A DNA stretch of 64,000 bases from the NCBI RefSeq assembly GCF_023856365.1, contig NC_064549.1:11363608-11427607 (forward strand). Direction: 5' to 3'. This document shows, piece by piece, positions 48,034 through 61,589 of this stretch. The notes under the pieces were generated by a model that was not told where the DNA came from, did no database searches, and was given only the letters and a program-made list of their open reading frames with translations. Every line of letters begins with the position of its first letter. Position 1 is the stretch's first letter. The position numbers and the translations under genes are program-made. Source of the stretch: Brienomyrus brachyistius (taxonomy: Eukaryota; Chordata; Actinopteri; Osteoglossiformes; Mormyridae).

Positions 48034-49299
48034 AAATTGCTGACACCGCTTCTCTGTGATGGCCCATTGACAGACGCCATGTTTAAGTTTGTTGGGTGGA
48101 ACAGAGAAGAGAAAATAGGAAAATGAGAACTGTGGGAATTAGCCTGAAACGCATCATAAGGTCAATTAACCAAGTAAATGAGTGTACTATGTTTGATTTA
48201 TAGGTTATGTCTTAAATAGTTAATTTCTGGGTCTTTATAGGTGGTATACGATTTTAAGGTTGAAATGTAAACAGAATGTGGTTATTTTAGGTTTAATACT
48301 ACACAAATTGTGTTCATCTCAAAGCATGTCACCAATTTCCATCACTTTAAAAGCACCTTGCTGTTATAGTTAACTGAAATTAATAAAAATGTGAACGGCT
48401 TGAAGCCCAGTTTCTGCATCTGACAATCAGGGGTAAAGAGTGTGGACTCAGAGCAGTGTAGCTGGACTGGTGCTGCGGTATACGGTGTAACGCGTGCACA
48501 CGCTCATTGTTGTAGCCTTTGTTTGTTTAATCCCCCTAACAACCAAGCATCATTACGCCGGTTCCGTGGGCAGATTATGCTAATGGTGGGTTTCCGTGAC
48601 ACAAGGCTGCTGTCGTCATGTCAGCCTGATGGCCGCCTGCACAGGTCCGACAATCGCCAAGACCATCCTCAACCCTGCGGTCGGCTGCACAGCGAGGGGG
48701 CGGCACTCACAATGGCACGGCGGGGGTGAGGGGGGGGGGGGCAGGAAATGTGCATCTCTGCCGGGGGGGGCGGAAAGGCCAGTCTTTGAGGAGGGGTGGA
48801 ACCACAAGCAGGTTAACAACTCCTCATTCATAAGAGATCTGCAGAAAACCTGACGACAGCTGGGGCACCACCCCCCCCCAACATATGATGCTATGTACAC
48901 ACCCTGGATGTGTTTGCTTAAGGCCCCATCTATATATTATTTGGCTGAACTGATGGAGCTTGGTACATTGATAAGAACTGCTAGAAATCTACAGCCGTGC
49001 TCTTCATCATTTAGATACAAGACAGTATGAGCCTATGTAGCACCCCCTGCTTGTTTAACGGAGTTTTCTCAACTCATAATATTTTACCTGTCCATATATT
49101 TAAACTGATAACGTTTACTAAAATCGCTAAGCACACTTTCAGTATTTGTTTTGTAGTCGCTGCTTTTGCGTTTCGTTTCGGTGGCAAATAAAACACATGT
49201 TGCAAATCAACATTGCAGTAGCGTATCACGTGCGTGTGCTCTGTAAACTCGGGATTCACTGTGATCGATAAGACTTCTGCGTTTTGATTTTAGTGAAAC

Positions 49300-49702
49300 A
49301 CTGTGGAGACACGCTGGGCAGGTTCGAGCTACGTGTGGGACGGCCTGGAATGTCACTACGCCTTTAAGGGTGGCGTTCACGCCGGGGAGAGGAGGAGTGT
49401 AGATTGCATTGCAGAGCGCCGGGGATACCGAGAATAAACAATTCCGTCAGACCCCGACTGCAGGGCGCGGAGCTCAACTGGCTCGGCGACAGCTTAGGGA
49501 CGTTTCAACTGCGATGACAGTTTAGCCGGAAAAAAAAACAGTGGAAAAAAAAACAAGGCGACTGCGTTAAAAGCGTGAGCGGCCGCCGAGCCGGCTTGCT
49601 TCGTTGAGCGGCGCGAGAAGTGCAGCGCGTGCCGGAGGATTTCGCACGTTCTGCCGAAGATGCGGCGCGTCTCTTCCCGGCCGGATCCCCACATCTAAAC
49701 AG
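49300..49702 (+). promoter_or_regulatory. CpG-rich promoter and putative non-coding first exon
   Basis: From about 49320 the sequence becomes GC- and CpG-rich. It ends in CACATCTAAACAG|GTACGT, a strong donor with the GT at 49703. The only short frame before the donor starts at an ATG at 49659 and stops after 12 codons, so the exon would be 5' UTR with a small upstream ORF. The downstream coding exon must lie beyond a long intron, perhaps outside the window. Human synteny would suggest nrip1 or usp25 nearby, but orientation does not fit nrip1 simply, so no gene is named. Confidence 0.55.
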
Positions 49703-50698
49703 GTACGTGTCGGAAATAAGGCAGGCAAGCGCAGATCGCAATGGGGTGTATTAATGGGAAACATACGACTTGGAGATACGGGATTTCTTAAGCAAAATGT
49801 TTTAGATCGCAGGTATCGCCTCCGATGTAGCCGTGTTTAAAGTCTAATGAAAACGGCTGGGGTTCGCGCACGTCGAAAATTACGATCTGCGTATAAACGG
49901 GGAGATAGGCGAGGTGTCACCCAGTGGCACCGTAACGTAGTTTCCATTTTGCATTTTGTATCGTTGTAATAAAACGCATCATGCTCGTCTGAGGAGGGTA
50001 ATTTCACATAGCATGCATCGTGGAGGGAAAGTCTGTTATTATTGCCATTTTGACGGTGTGAAACTGTTATTAGTCTGTTAGGCGATTACTGAGGGTCGCT
50101 CAAGTCAATTGCATGTGTGCAGTCCCCCTGAACCATGTAGGCTTACTTGTGTGTTGTCCTGTCCGTACAGTATTAATCCTGAGGTGGGCGCATCCGTGCA
50201 TTTCTTACCGTATCAATCTGACGTGTTTAAATTATCACAAAAAAGCATATTATCTGATGTTTCTATCGGTCTTTTATTTCCAACGAGGACCGTCTTTCAG
50301 CATCGCATCTGTGCGTTTATCTTACAGTGGGGGCTTGGCTTTGGGTTGAGTTGGCAGCTTTGATCTGCAGTGCTAAAACTCCGGTGCGGGCTGCCAGAGA
50401 TGTAATACTTTGTGGATGAAGACTGTATCGATCAGCAGTAATGGCAGTCATTATACAAAAACACCGCATATCCCCGAAGACCACACGATGTTGGTGGTTA
50501 CTTTAGCATTCTCTGCTTCTCTTCGTTTGAGGCATTTCAGATTATTTGCAAGTGTGTCCCAGATGCAATATGCCAACCAATGGACTGGTTGGGTTTAACC
50601 TGCTAAATATTTCATAAATTACAGCACTCTACATATTTATATATGCCGACGTAATAATACTTTGTGAACGTTTTAAACATAGTTCCAGCCAGTATGTT

Positions 50699-50803
50699 TA
50701 AATAATAATAATAACAACATTATTAATAATAATAACAATAACAACAATAATAATTATGGTTATAATAATAACAAGAATAATATTTTTTATTATTATTTGT
50801 AGG
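50699..50803. repeat. AAT/AAC-rich microsatellite
   Basis: Interrupted AATAAT and AACAAT trinucleotide array of about 100 bp. Confidence 0.9.
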
Positions 50804-52171
50804 ATTAGCACCCTATATGTCAGTTTTTGCAGCTTTGTGGTATCAGTCAGGAAGAATGTTGGGGGGTGGGGGAGGTGGGTGCAATGAAGGTCTAAACCAA
50901 AAGGTTGTCAGAGTCACAGGTAAATGTCAATGCTCAGGTCTCTTTGTTAGTTCAGGTGTCCCCTTATGCCTGTCCCAGCTCATTCGACACGATCACTAAA
51001 GCGAGTGAAAACACACTGTTGTTAAACAAGCCAGAGCCCAGAGGTCAGCGTTTCATCGGGCTGCATGTGACCAAGGTATTCCCTTTGATGCTTTAACATG
51101 CACTCGGAAGTTTTATACGCTTGTGAATGACATGCATTGTTTAATTGAATGGGGAAGTATGCTGGATGTTCCTGCCTGGTCATGCAGACTTGGGGCTGAA
51201 CACCCTCCCTGTGAGGTTTATAGCCCAATATATGTCCATCTTTTGCCGTAACTTAGTTTGCTGTGCGCTGTATGTTTCTAGCAATATCGTGATTTTTTTT
51301 TTTTTTTATGTGTTTTTTGAAGTATGTGTTCGTTCACTGCTGTAAAGTGACATCAGTTCGCTTTTACAATGATAACGCCATTGACCCAAACATGTTGGGC
51401 TTCGACAGCCAGGCCTGTACCTTCTCTCTTGGGGTACATGTCCATCGCGATCTGATCTTAGTCAACAGCTTCTCAACGTCTCTGAACTTTGGGTGAGCCT
51501 GCAGCAGGCACCAGCGAACGGGGGTCAACCTTGCCGGGAAGCGGGTTTTAGATAAACGGTGAGGCTTTTTTTACCACTTGGTCTTGAAGCTCTGGGTCGT
51601 TCAGTAGCCACATGGACCGTGTTCTGTTCTGGTGTGATAGATTACATTAGGAACCTGCACGAGGTAAAGATCATGTGCCAGAACCTTAACATCAAGGCTA
51701 CCCCCTGATTCTTTTGCATTAATTTTTAAACAGACAGGAAACTGGATAGATTAGCTTATCCAATGGACACAATTGCCGAGTGGTATGTTAGCCAAGTCAT
51801 TATTTAAGGAATTAAGTAATGGGCTTAATGATTATTTGGTAAAACTTCAAAAGCTTTACTATTATAGAAGCCGTTGTCTTTTTCCCAGTGGAACTGGAAT
51901 TATGGGAAATATATAAGGGAATGTCTTCTTCAGTTAGGTCAGATGGTTCCTGATTCAGTGAAGCCAGACAAAATTCCAGACGGCCTGAGGTATGGAGAGT
52001 GTTTGTTCCAGATATGCCCCAGAATTGAGGTTCTGGTGGACATGGTCCACTGGAAAAAAGAAGGTTTGTTGTGGCCAACTAAATGTGTACCATAGGTTCG
52101 TCCTACGATGACTTTGATGGCCTATGAAGTGCTGCTGAACTTGTGCTTTGGTTGCATGTGGGGAATTGCGA

Positions 52172-52232
52172 TAGGAGGGAGCAAAAACATGGAGTGACTG
52201 TGGGGCCCCGAGGACCGGATTAGGAAATACTG
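52172..52232. mobile_element. hAT-like MITE right-end fragment
   Basis: GGAGGGAGCAAAAACATGG, then GGGGCCCCGAGGACCGG and AGGAAATACTG correspond to the right end of the MITE at 12469-13007. Confidence 0.65.
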
Positions 52233-54750
52233 CTCTAAATATTTTACAGCGTATCCTACTTTGAATAGTGCATGTCTGAGGACATTTTTATCTGTAAGAT
52301 GACCCATCGGCATACAAGGTGACATTGTGACCCTAGTGTACAAGCCAGGGGGCAGAACAGGTGCATTGCATCGCTGGTTGCCCTCTGGTAGCCAGATGGT
52401 TGTGTCAATAGCCAAGAGTAGCTAATATGTGTATTGCATGTTATCTTCATTACCTCACCTAAGGAAAAAAAATTAAACCTTTATCGAGTCTGAGCATTTT
52501 TTTTTTGTTAGAGGAAGTACATGGATCGCCAGGCAGCACAGAGCCACTGGCGTCATCTTAAATTATGCTTAAAAACCGGAACATTTTAGCATATGATTAT
52601 ATCTTTTATATGCTTTTTTTCCACGCTGGGTTTCCGTGCAGTCGTATCGTCAAATTCGAAATCACATTTGTTCCTCTACTGAAACCAAGCGGCTGTCAAT
52701 GATGATAAAAGCAAGTTGGGGACACGTGACTCGAGCCTCAAATGTGGGGCCGACACATATGGAAACGCAGAAGGGTCTGGGTGAGCAGGATGACCCAGCT
52801 CGTGCAGATTGTGGTGGGGGGGTACCTGCAGACTTCGTGCAACGTGGCATGTCTGGTCGTCAGAGAGGTTTCTGGCTTTGGCCTCTGAGCGACGGCACGC
52901 CTCTCAATTATCACGTCGAATTGATTGCCCGTGATTGAGTTTGAGCTAAATTATTCATACTCCGCATAAATTACTCACAAAGCCCATAGACAGATCTAGG
53001 GCAGATAAATCAAGCAGAACACTTGTGCCATCAATTGCCTGTTGGGAGAAGAAACAAAACAGGCTGAAATTCTGCAAATATTCCAGATCAATGAGTTGGA
53101 GCAGAGGGGAACCATCACGATAGTTTTGGAACAGGAGGTTAAGGTCAAACTTTATTCTCTGCATGCGTCTTTTTTCCCCTAAATGGTCCAACCAAGTTCA
53201 TCGCTCACTAACCGTTGTGTCGGAATGGCCCAAGACGCTTCTCTTAAATCACGTCTCTCTGCTGCAACCTCATCTATCAGTTACAGGAAGTCTACTGAGC
53301 AGATGATATTGCCATCAGCCGTATAGGACTGTCAGCCCAAGGCGAAGGAACTTTGTCACCGACGGCTGTTTTTATAGAACGGACCTAAATCTCGCCAGTG
53401 ATTTAATGTACGAACAGAGCAAACACCACTGAAGTTCCTACATAAATTGTAAAAAAAAATTCAAGGGTAAACCAGGCAATGAGCATTTATATCAACTAAA
53501 TAAAAATGTTAAGCCCCCCCCCCCACCAAAGTCCTCTCTATGTGTGACAAGTATTTTGATGTACTCGTTCAGTGTCCTACTCATTTAAAGGACCTTATAA
53601 TCTTTATATTCTAATGGGATGCTTCAGTTAGGCATATAGCTCTTACCGTCTTCCTGGATATCGGTTTTCCATGTGTGACTTCCCTAGCGATCTCGTGTTC
53701 TTTTTCCAAGGATGTGTCACGGGAACACTTTGACTTACATATGCGAAATTGTAACAACATTTCTTAACATTTTGCGTGGCCCCTCTGTAAACTATTCAGA
53801 CTTCTTATGCGGCACTAAAATTAAGGAAATATCCACTCATCCACATTCCGTAACTGCTTTCCCAGTATAATGAGGAGGAGAAGCGTGGGGACATAACTAC
53901 CATTAACTATACTCTCTATACTCGACTGTATACTCAACTGTATACTCAAAGTTTGCTGTAACATAAGAGTTTGTCATTTGCCTGTGGCTTAAAAATATCG
54001 CTCTTGGCTAATAATATGCATAAAGTAAATGTCAGTCTTTCAAACTGCTGTTATGTTTACTAGTATTTATTGCTTCGTAGTATTATCAAGTGTAAGAATT
54101 TATTTTATTTTACACATGGTGCAGAATGTCAATTATTTTGACTAAATCCGTGTTCAATGTCACTTACGGGGATTGACCTTTTAATCAGAGGAACATGAAC
54201 TGGCTTTATCTACATGTGCTGTACCGTTTAGCTGTAGCTAACCGTCCTCGTTCCCACTTTATCTCGTAAAGTGTTCCGAAGCCGTAGGTCATGATGTGCC
54301 AGGACCTGGCGTTACGGGGAGCACAGCACGGCATGGGAGGGCGCGATTTTAACAGACTTAGTGCTGTTATTCAACTGCGTCTTAATTTAACCAGGTTATA
54401 TCGAGCGGGGGCAGTGTGGTTCACTGAAATGCCAGTCATTTCAGGCTGACCCCGAGACTCGGGAAGGTTACGGGCTCGTCTCTGTAAGCTGACGGATTGA
54501 TGCATGAGGGCCATCTCTCTCGTGGAGAATTCTGGCCGTCCAAGGCCGCGGTGGCGCCGGCCAATCAGAGGGCCCCGTCCTTCGCAACTTCTTAGCTGGC
54601 CGTCCTTTCCAGAACCTTCAGCACTCCAGCAAGGGTGCCGCGTCTGGTACAGTGAGCTGCACGGGGCAGAGAGGCGTCCTTTACGTAATCATCTGACTTT
54701 AATGCGGGTCTTCGACACAGCACATGTCCTCGCTTGCTCTGGCCTGGCAA

Positions 54751-54880
54751 GGAGAGAGAGAGAGAGAGAGGAGAGGGTGGGCAGGCATGGAGGGGGTGGG
54801 GTTATGGGGAAGGGTGAGATGGAGTAGTGGTGGTGGTGGTGTGGTGGCGGTGGGGTGGGGGGGGTTGGTGGGGGCAGAGA
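54751..54880. repeat. (GA)n and purine-rich low-complexity tract
   Basis: GAGAGAGAGAGAGAGAGAG at 54751-54776, then G-rich and GGT/GGC-rich sequence to about 54880. Confidence 0.9.
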
Positions 54881-55156
54881 TCCCAACTTAATTATCTTTC
54901 TCTTTTTAAAAGCTTTTTTAAAATTAAATTTGCCAAGCAATTAACTAAAAGGGGATTTTTAGAATTTATGAATGACGGGAAAGATTGATATATTGCACAG
55001 AAAGACGGCAGCACATACAGTGGACGTATGAGGAGAGGTCCTGGATTTATTGCTGCCTCCCACTGTTCCATTTATTGAGCATAAAACAAGGTAAAACTTT
55101 TTTTAAAACCATAGCATGCGGCCAAGAATGATGTGAACGAGTTTCGTGGCCTAGGA

Positions 55157-55323
55157 CAGTGTTTCTCAACCCACTCCATGGGGACCATCAGACATTTTTG
55201 CTTCCTCCGAGCTCCCAGCACACCTGTGTCAGGTATTTGTAATTGCTTGACTGTTTCATTCAGCTGGAGGGAGCAAAATATGGCCTGGCTGCTAGTCCCT
55301 GAGGATTGGGTTGAGAAACACTG
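55157..55323. mobile_element. hAT-like MITE, complete copy
   Basis: CAGTGTTTCTCAACCCACTCC at the left, with the inverted GGATTGGGTTGAGAAACACTG at the right. The inside contains CATTTTTGCTTCCTCCGAGC, the counterpart of the 38-bp unit at 12505, present once. Flanking 8-mers GCCTAGGA and ATCTAAGA match at 5 of 8, with all differences being transitions, which fits an old target duplication. Confidence 0.78.
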
Positions 55324-55499
55324 ATCTAAGATGACTTTTGTTTTTGTACTGGTGTTAATCTGCCCATCTGTGTTTCTTTTGAGACCTAATCAGTCAAGAC
55401 AGGCGACTGCAGATCGTCACTGGTGAAGTTCAAAGGAAAGCAGATCTACACCTGATGTCTTTCAGCGTCGATGGGAATCGCTCTAGATCGGCAGTAGGG

Positions 55500-55712
55500 T
55501 GGCGGGTGTGTAGCTGAATGGGATTGGGACCTGTGTCAATGTCTAGCAGGTCGTGGGTTTGAATCCTGTGCCCGACAGAATGCTTATATCACCCTTGGGC
55601 CCGTGAGTGAGGCCCTTTGCCCTAACAGGAGGCGGCTGGTTCACCCTGCTCTATAACCCCAAACTTTCCTCACGTGTGCTTTGCTTTATACAAAAGCTCT
55701 GCTAAATGTGAA
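55500..55712 (+). repeat. tRNA-derived SINE, second family
   Basis: The head GTGTGTAGCTGAATGGGATT and B-box-like GTGGGTTTGAATCCTGTG, then GTGAGTGAGGCCCTTTGCCC and the tail TACAAAAGCTCTGCTAAATG. Same family as 25254-25462. Confidence 0.72.
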
Positions 55713-58119
55713 TCTTCTTCATCAGGAATTCGGCAGCCTGGTTGCCTCTGCTGTAGCTCTCGAGCCATAAGGCTCCCCTAAATGCCACAAATTTGCCAGC
55801 GTCTACCCCACGAAACCACTTTTACTCCTGGATGGGTAAGCAGTGAAGACACACATCCTGTTGAAAGTGGTTTTCAGGTGTTGACTGCAGACTCCCGTTG
55901 GGTGGACGAGGACAGCAGTTCTGACTCTGACTTACCATATCGCTTGGCGATGTTCTTTGGTTGCATTTGTAAATGAAACAATGCAAGGAAGCTTTAAACG
56001 GGGCTATTATTTGCGTGGATTGTTGCGTCGTTCGAAGTACTCAACGCTTGCTGTTTTTTGCATTTGTGAGCCCCGTGCAGTTCTGCATGGTGGGGCCCAC
56101 TTGACACGGAACCCCATCCCAGCCTGTGCTGTGCTAAAACCGATGATTATTTTCAGGCTGTGGAAGGAGACCAAGCATGGCCCGGGGGCAGAGGGGTAAT
56201 TTGACACTGGACGACGCACTCCTCTAATTAGAGTACAGCTCGGCCAAAGCATGAAAGCAGACTGGGTGGGGTGGGGGGGTAGAGTGTCCTTTGGCATCGG
56301 TAGGGCCCCCCCCCCCGCCGCAACCCCTCTGTCTGTCGACAAGGACACCCGGGGGACTGTTGAGGGGGGTGGCACCTTCACGGCGCGATGGTTACCGTTA
56401 GCGACAACGTGGCGCGAGCCCCAGTGTCTGGCTGGAGACGGGACGATGTAGGTTTGCCAGGTGAAAGGCCAAGCGGTTGTCAGCAGTGGTTTGCTTTGAG
56501 GCACGCAGGCCGGGCTGCTACTGAAAAGAAGATGGGGAGAAGGAGGATGACAGGATAGTCTTAGTGATTCCAGGTGTGGGTTTGCAACAAGATGGGTGAT
56601 TACAGTCCAGTCTCACGGTCCTGCTGCCTGCAAGGTGGTCCCATTGGGCACTGCCTGTTACTGCAGGCATCCAGTCAAACTCAAGTTTGTGTCCCAAAGT
56701 CAAGAACAGAAGCCTGTAAACTGTCACGCCCGTGTTCCAGGTGGTGCTGTGTGTGGCCGTTAACTTTTAATGAAGGCACACCTCCCCCCCCCACCCCTGA
56801 CAACAAAGTGCTCACTGGAAATTATACATGTAAAATCCTTTTTGTTTAGATCTTTGATATCACAGCTTTAACCGTGAGTCCACCGAGTTCTTCGCCTAAA
56901 TCCCTGTTCGTTTTGAGATGTGGATTCGCGCCGGAGAGACAGTGCGGGATGGTTCTGTCGCTTAAATGGGGGGCGAAACGGAGAGCGAGACGCCCACAGC
57001 CCTCCAAGAATGCCGCTTACGTAACTTGCAGAGTGGTCCATCTTAAGGTGGTGCAGAGAGCTCGTTCCCAGATGCCTGCTGGATCACAGCACTCGCAGGC
57101 TAGGTGAGATGACAGAGTCGGGCTGTTGCCAGGCAACCACGGACTCTTTTGGCTCCAGGGTGGGCGATGGGTGTTGGCATTCGCCCCAGGGATCCAGTTT
57201 AAGAGCGTGGAGTTTGGGTAGCTGCAAGCACCAATCCTACCCATTGCCCTAATGGTTTTATTGTTAACTGTGTACCCAGGAAGGAAAGCACAAGAAGCGT
57301 GTTTGAACAAGCAGTTTGGTCCATATTTATCAACCTGCCGGTCTGGGGGTGTTGGGGGGGGGGATCCTCCTGATCCTGCACTGCAGCACCATGTATGTGC
57401 GCCCGTGTGTGTGTGTACATTATTTCCGCATTTACTCATCCGTGTGTCCTCGGCGGATTGTTCCGCGGATTTCCTACTGGGCGCGCTCGATCCTGAACTC
57501 GGGTACAGTCTGTGCATTTTATATCCGTCAGCGAGGCAGTGCGATCGCCTCCCTGCATCTCAATGAGCTCTCGCCGCGATTCGCAAGAAAAGGCATCTTC
57601 GGCTGTGGCCCGAGATTGAGCCGCGAGAGTGTGGTTTGAAGACGTCCTTGGTGACACAGGACAGGAGGGGATGGGGTGGGGTGGGGGGGGTGAATGTTTC
57701 AGAGACCCAGCAAACTGCTGTGGACCTCCAGCCCCACCCCCCAAACCTAAAATAATTATATTTGATCATTGAAGCTGCTGTTTAGCAATACTGCCGGCAC
57801 ATTTTTAACAAGGATTGTCGGTAATGGGACCTGAAACCCAATACGGCTTTACACAAATTAGCGGACAGACAATCATGGGGCTTTTTGCATCTGCTTTGTC
57901 TTAGGGGTCAAGGTTGTTATGCCCCCCCCCCCCACCCTCCTTTGAAGCTGGGCCAACGTCAAAAAGGGTTTAATGAGCTGCTGTGTCAGGTCTGGAGAGA
58001 GACAGCCTTATGTTAGGGTGTAGTTTCACATACTTTGACTGAGGTTAATCCTTCCCATAGATATTCCATGGCATGTCTCCACCACAGGTGTTGCCACATG
58101 ACCTCTTTGGCCATGCCAA

Positions 58120-58660
58120 GAATCAGTGCGATTGGTCATGGGAAGTTCTGCACCCCAAATATTGATAATGATTGGTTCTCAAAACAGGTGCCTGTTTGGG
58201 ACTTTGATGAGATACTCTGTCTGTTAGATTTAGAGATTGATGCTTGGTAATGGATGCGATTACCCGTTTTCTAAGACTGTTATGCTGAAGAAGACTAATT
58301 GATGTGGATTTGAGTCCCTCTGTATGATTACAACAGGCAATTACTCCATTAATCATTAATGAATGATGATGTCGTGATGGATGTAACGTATGCAAAATGA
58401 CTGTGGCATGGGTAATTACAAATTCCGGGGCGACATATGTTTGCATTGTTTGCGTCCAGCATTTTATTTATTTATTTGTTTATTTTAATAGCGATATGTG
58501 TTCAGCCATGTGAGCCACAATAATTACATTGCCGGCTCTCGGAATGACAAAGATTAGTTATTAACTGCCATGTGAGATTTCGCTTACTTATTACAAAATG
58601 CCAGATTAACTTGTGTTGGTTTCCAGAAGAGTTTGAAATGTGTAGTTGTGTGTCAGCATT
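58120..58660. other. candidate conserved non-coding element
   Basis: AT-rich, repeat-free sequence rich in homeodomain-like (ATTAATCATTAATGAATG) and octamer-like (ATGCAAAAT) motifs. It has the look of a developmental enhancer, but conservation cannot be tested here. Confidence 0.25.
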
Positions 58661-60306
58661 TTGGACTAAGTAAGACGGCTTTACATCTGGGAATGTCATC
58701 CTTTGCAGAAATGTTGTGTGGTGGAGAAAGTAGGTCAGGGTTGTGTGTTGCCTGATCTTTATTATTATTTTTTTTTTTGCTCACAAATGTGGTGTAATTT
58801 GGTAATGGATTTCCACACCTCAGAAGATTGTTGAAATAGCCTGCTTTCCAGCCACTGTTCGCTTCACGCTAAATAAAATATTTGTAAATACCGTTCCCTC
58901 AGGCTGTGCTATGTGTAGCATAATGAAAGGTGTTGTCAGTAACTCCCATGTTATTCAAATATGTGTCACACAGGACCGTTATAAAAATCGCCAAGAGGCC
59001 TGATGTTTCTTTATTTAGCTAAATTTCTGCATTCGCTGAATCTCTGCGCTCGAGCGAACGGAGTCGCATTGATTCCGGAGGCCCGGAGCGGAAATCCTAA
59101 TCTTCCTATGCATTCAGCAAACTTTCCGTGTCCCTTTCACACCGAAACAAGCTTTGTCGCGGCGCTGCCCCGGCCCACAGGGATTGTGGGATTGAGCCAA
59201 AGCAGGTTTAGAGAAGCGTTTTACTAAAGCTGCAGAAGTCAGCTGACAAATTGTACCGAACGGATGCATCAGGGCACCCCGAAGAGAATGACGAGGAGTT
59301 CTGGAGGCCGTTGTATGACATTAGACTCAGAAAATTATACGGGGCTGTAAGAGATTCCTCTTAAAACAAGACGGTGCTTTTATGGGTAACTTTTCATTAT
59401 AGTCCTTTTGGTTTATTAAATACTGGAGGGGCAGTTTCGATGGAGTGTATTTTGCCGTATTATTTGAAATCCCAAAAAGTAAGACATTAATTGTATTCAC
59501 TTCTTGTGAGCTGCACATCTTTTTAAAAGCCTTCATGATCACAACTTAAAAAATAAGTTTAAAAGCCTTTTCCCTGTCCCCACTTTAGTCTTTGAACTAT
59601 TTTTGACCACATACACGATATCTGTGATATTTAGGCTTATAAAAACAATGTACATCTTCTCAGAAACTGTTTTTCTTTTTTTCTGTTTGAAAAAGGTCAC
59701 ATTTGCATCTTCTTGATACCACAAGGTACGAATGTGCTGAGAAGCACCTTTTTTCTGTATTTCACTTAGCGCAGAGAGCTGTGAAGGGAGCCGAGAGTGG
59801 CTCTCATGAGCTGCTTTCCTCGCAGCCGCGTTGCCTCAAAAAGGGATTTTTTTCTTTTCTTTTTCTTTTATCTTCTGCGGGCGGTGGGACGATGTACCTC
59901 CAGCCAGATAACGCGGTGGGGGGGCTTTTTCTCGAAGCCATCTGCACCTTTCGTTGCGGGTTGACCTCACTGATTAGGCCGAGATTAGGTTTGACCTAAA
60001 AACGGTCGAACGGCATTAATAGGGCCAGTGATCTAATTAAGTCACCCTCTGCCCTTCGTCCCCGTTTGATGTGGTGCACCTACGGCGGGGGATCAGGGGC
60101 CCAAACGCGGGGAGTCGCTTTTGAACGCGGTCCGACCGCAAATTTCTTGCCCTCTCCTTACAAAAATGCCCCATAGACAGTCATTTGTAGAAATAAATTC
60201 TAAACAAACTAAATGAGGCCAGACTTTGCTTCTGTGGGGCTTTGGCAAAGAAGAATACGCTACAGGTTTTCGTTCATTTTATCGTTTTTATTTATTTATT
60301 TATGTC

Positions 60307-60442
60307 GACACTTTTATCCAAAGCGATGCACATTTGAGGACGCAGGGCCAGTGCGTCTTCAAAGCGATAGGGGGTTAAGAGCCTTGCACAGAGATTTGAA
60401 CCGGCGACCTTTCGATTTACGTCCTGAGTCATAGAGCTGCAC
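60307..60442 (-). repeat. tRNA-derived SINE, second family, reversed
   Basis: Plus-strand ACTTTTATCCAAAGCGATGC, then GGGGTTAAGAGCCTTGCAC, GATTTGAACC and TCATAGAGCTGCAC. Read on the minus strand this is a tRNA-like head with B box GGTTCAAATCTC followed by the family tail. Confidence 0.65.
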
Positions 60443-61589
60443 ATTGTCTGGGCTTTAGTGGCCCAGGAGAAGGCGGCATTTACTACATTTACTTAAACAC
60501 ACATCTGTTTTTCCCGATAAATCTGTCAGTCTCCGTCTTACCCTCACGCTCAAAGCAAGGTCCTCATCTAATCCATTGGACAGAGCAACACAGGCCGCAC
60601 GTATGACACAGGCCCCGCGGCCCTCCCTCCGCCCTGCTCACCTCCAGTGCCCCCAGACCCTAGTGCATCGCTGACCTCACCCCGGAACAATGTCCAATCC
60701 GTGCAGACGGGTATAATTAAACGTGTGTTTATCATCCAGCCTGGGAAAGTTTAGCGATGTGGTGGGGTAAGGCTTGTTTGCTGTTGGCTGAAGGTCGGGG
60801 AGAGGTCGTGGCTGCGGGGGCGGGGGGGGGGGGGGGTGAGGCGGGAGGCATGCGGCCTTGCGATGGGCGCACACCCCCAAGCCCACGGCACTCTATTTTT
60901 ATGACTTAGGCGGGTTGGGGTGCATCGAGGAGTATCACACATGACCCCTCCCTACTGCCATCCCACATCGCGGGATCTTAGCTTAGAGAGACGCACATCA
61001 GTGGCCTGGCGAAGAGAACAAAAGCGGAAACGAAACAAACGCGTTACCCAGCTGTCTTATCAGTTTACAGCTTGACGAGACCAACAATGTCATCATTTAA
61101 AAATAAAAAAATTAAAAAACCACAGAATTAACTCGCACTTTCCAGAGGACGTTGCACATTAATGGCCGACGCCTTCCGCTGTGTGACCTGTTGGGTGAAT
61201 CGGCCACCGTTGCTTACCGGGATTCAGAGGTCGGTGCCGGTGGAAAATGAGGTTAATGAAACGGGAATTATTCGCTTCAGATAGTGTGAAGCTCAGTATG
61301 TTTTTGTAATAGGAATAAGGGTTTTATGGCACATAAAAAAATACATTTCCCATTAGCAAATGGAATAATTTTGAGTTGGGTGCGATAATGTTGAGGGCCA
61401 GATACCCATTCCCGGGTACTGGCGTGGGGGGGGGGGTGTTACACACCAGCTAAACCTATTTCCAAAGGATACATTGTTTATGCCTCTGTCATGGGCGGGG
61501 GGGGGGGGGGGCACTATCTTTGGTGGGGTGCTTTGTTTTTGCAGGTGAGGTGGGAGTCCCGGGGGGGAGGTGAGAGGAGGTAGTCGTGG

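Larger units (their letters stand above)
43650..49250. other. non-coding stretch
   Basis: No supported gene. It contains a (CTTT)n microsatellite at 44810-44848, a (TTTA)n tract at 47765-47804, the DR1-like cluster at 47884-48033 and a G tract at 48730-48741. The rest is AT-rich unique-looking sequence. Confidence 0.5.

Noticed and set aside
49659..49697. 12-codon ORF starting ATGCGGCGC
   Set aside because: Too short to call a gene. Noted only as an upstream ORF of the putative first exon.
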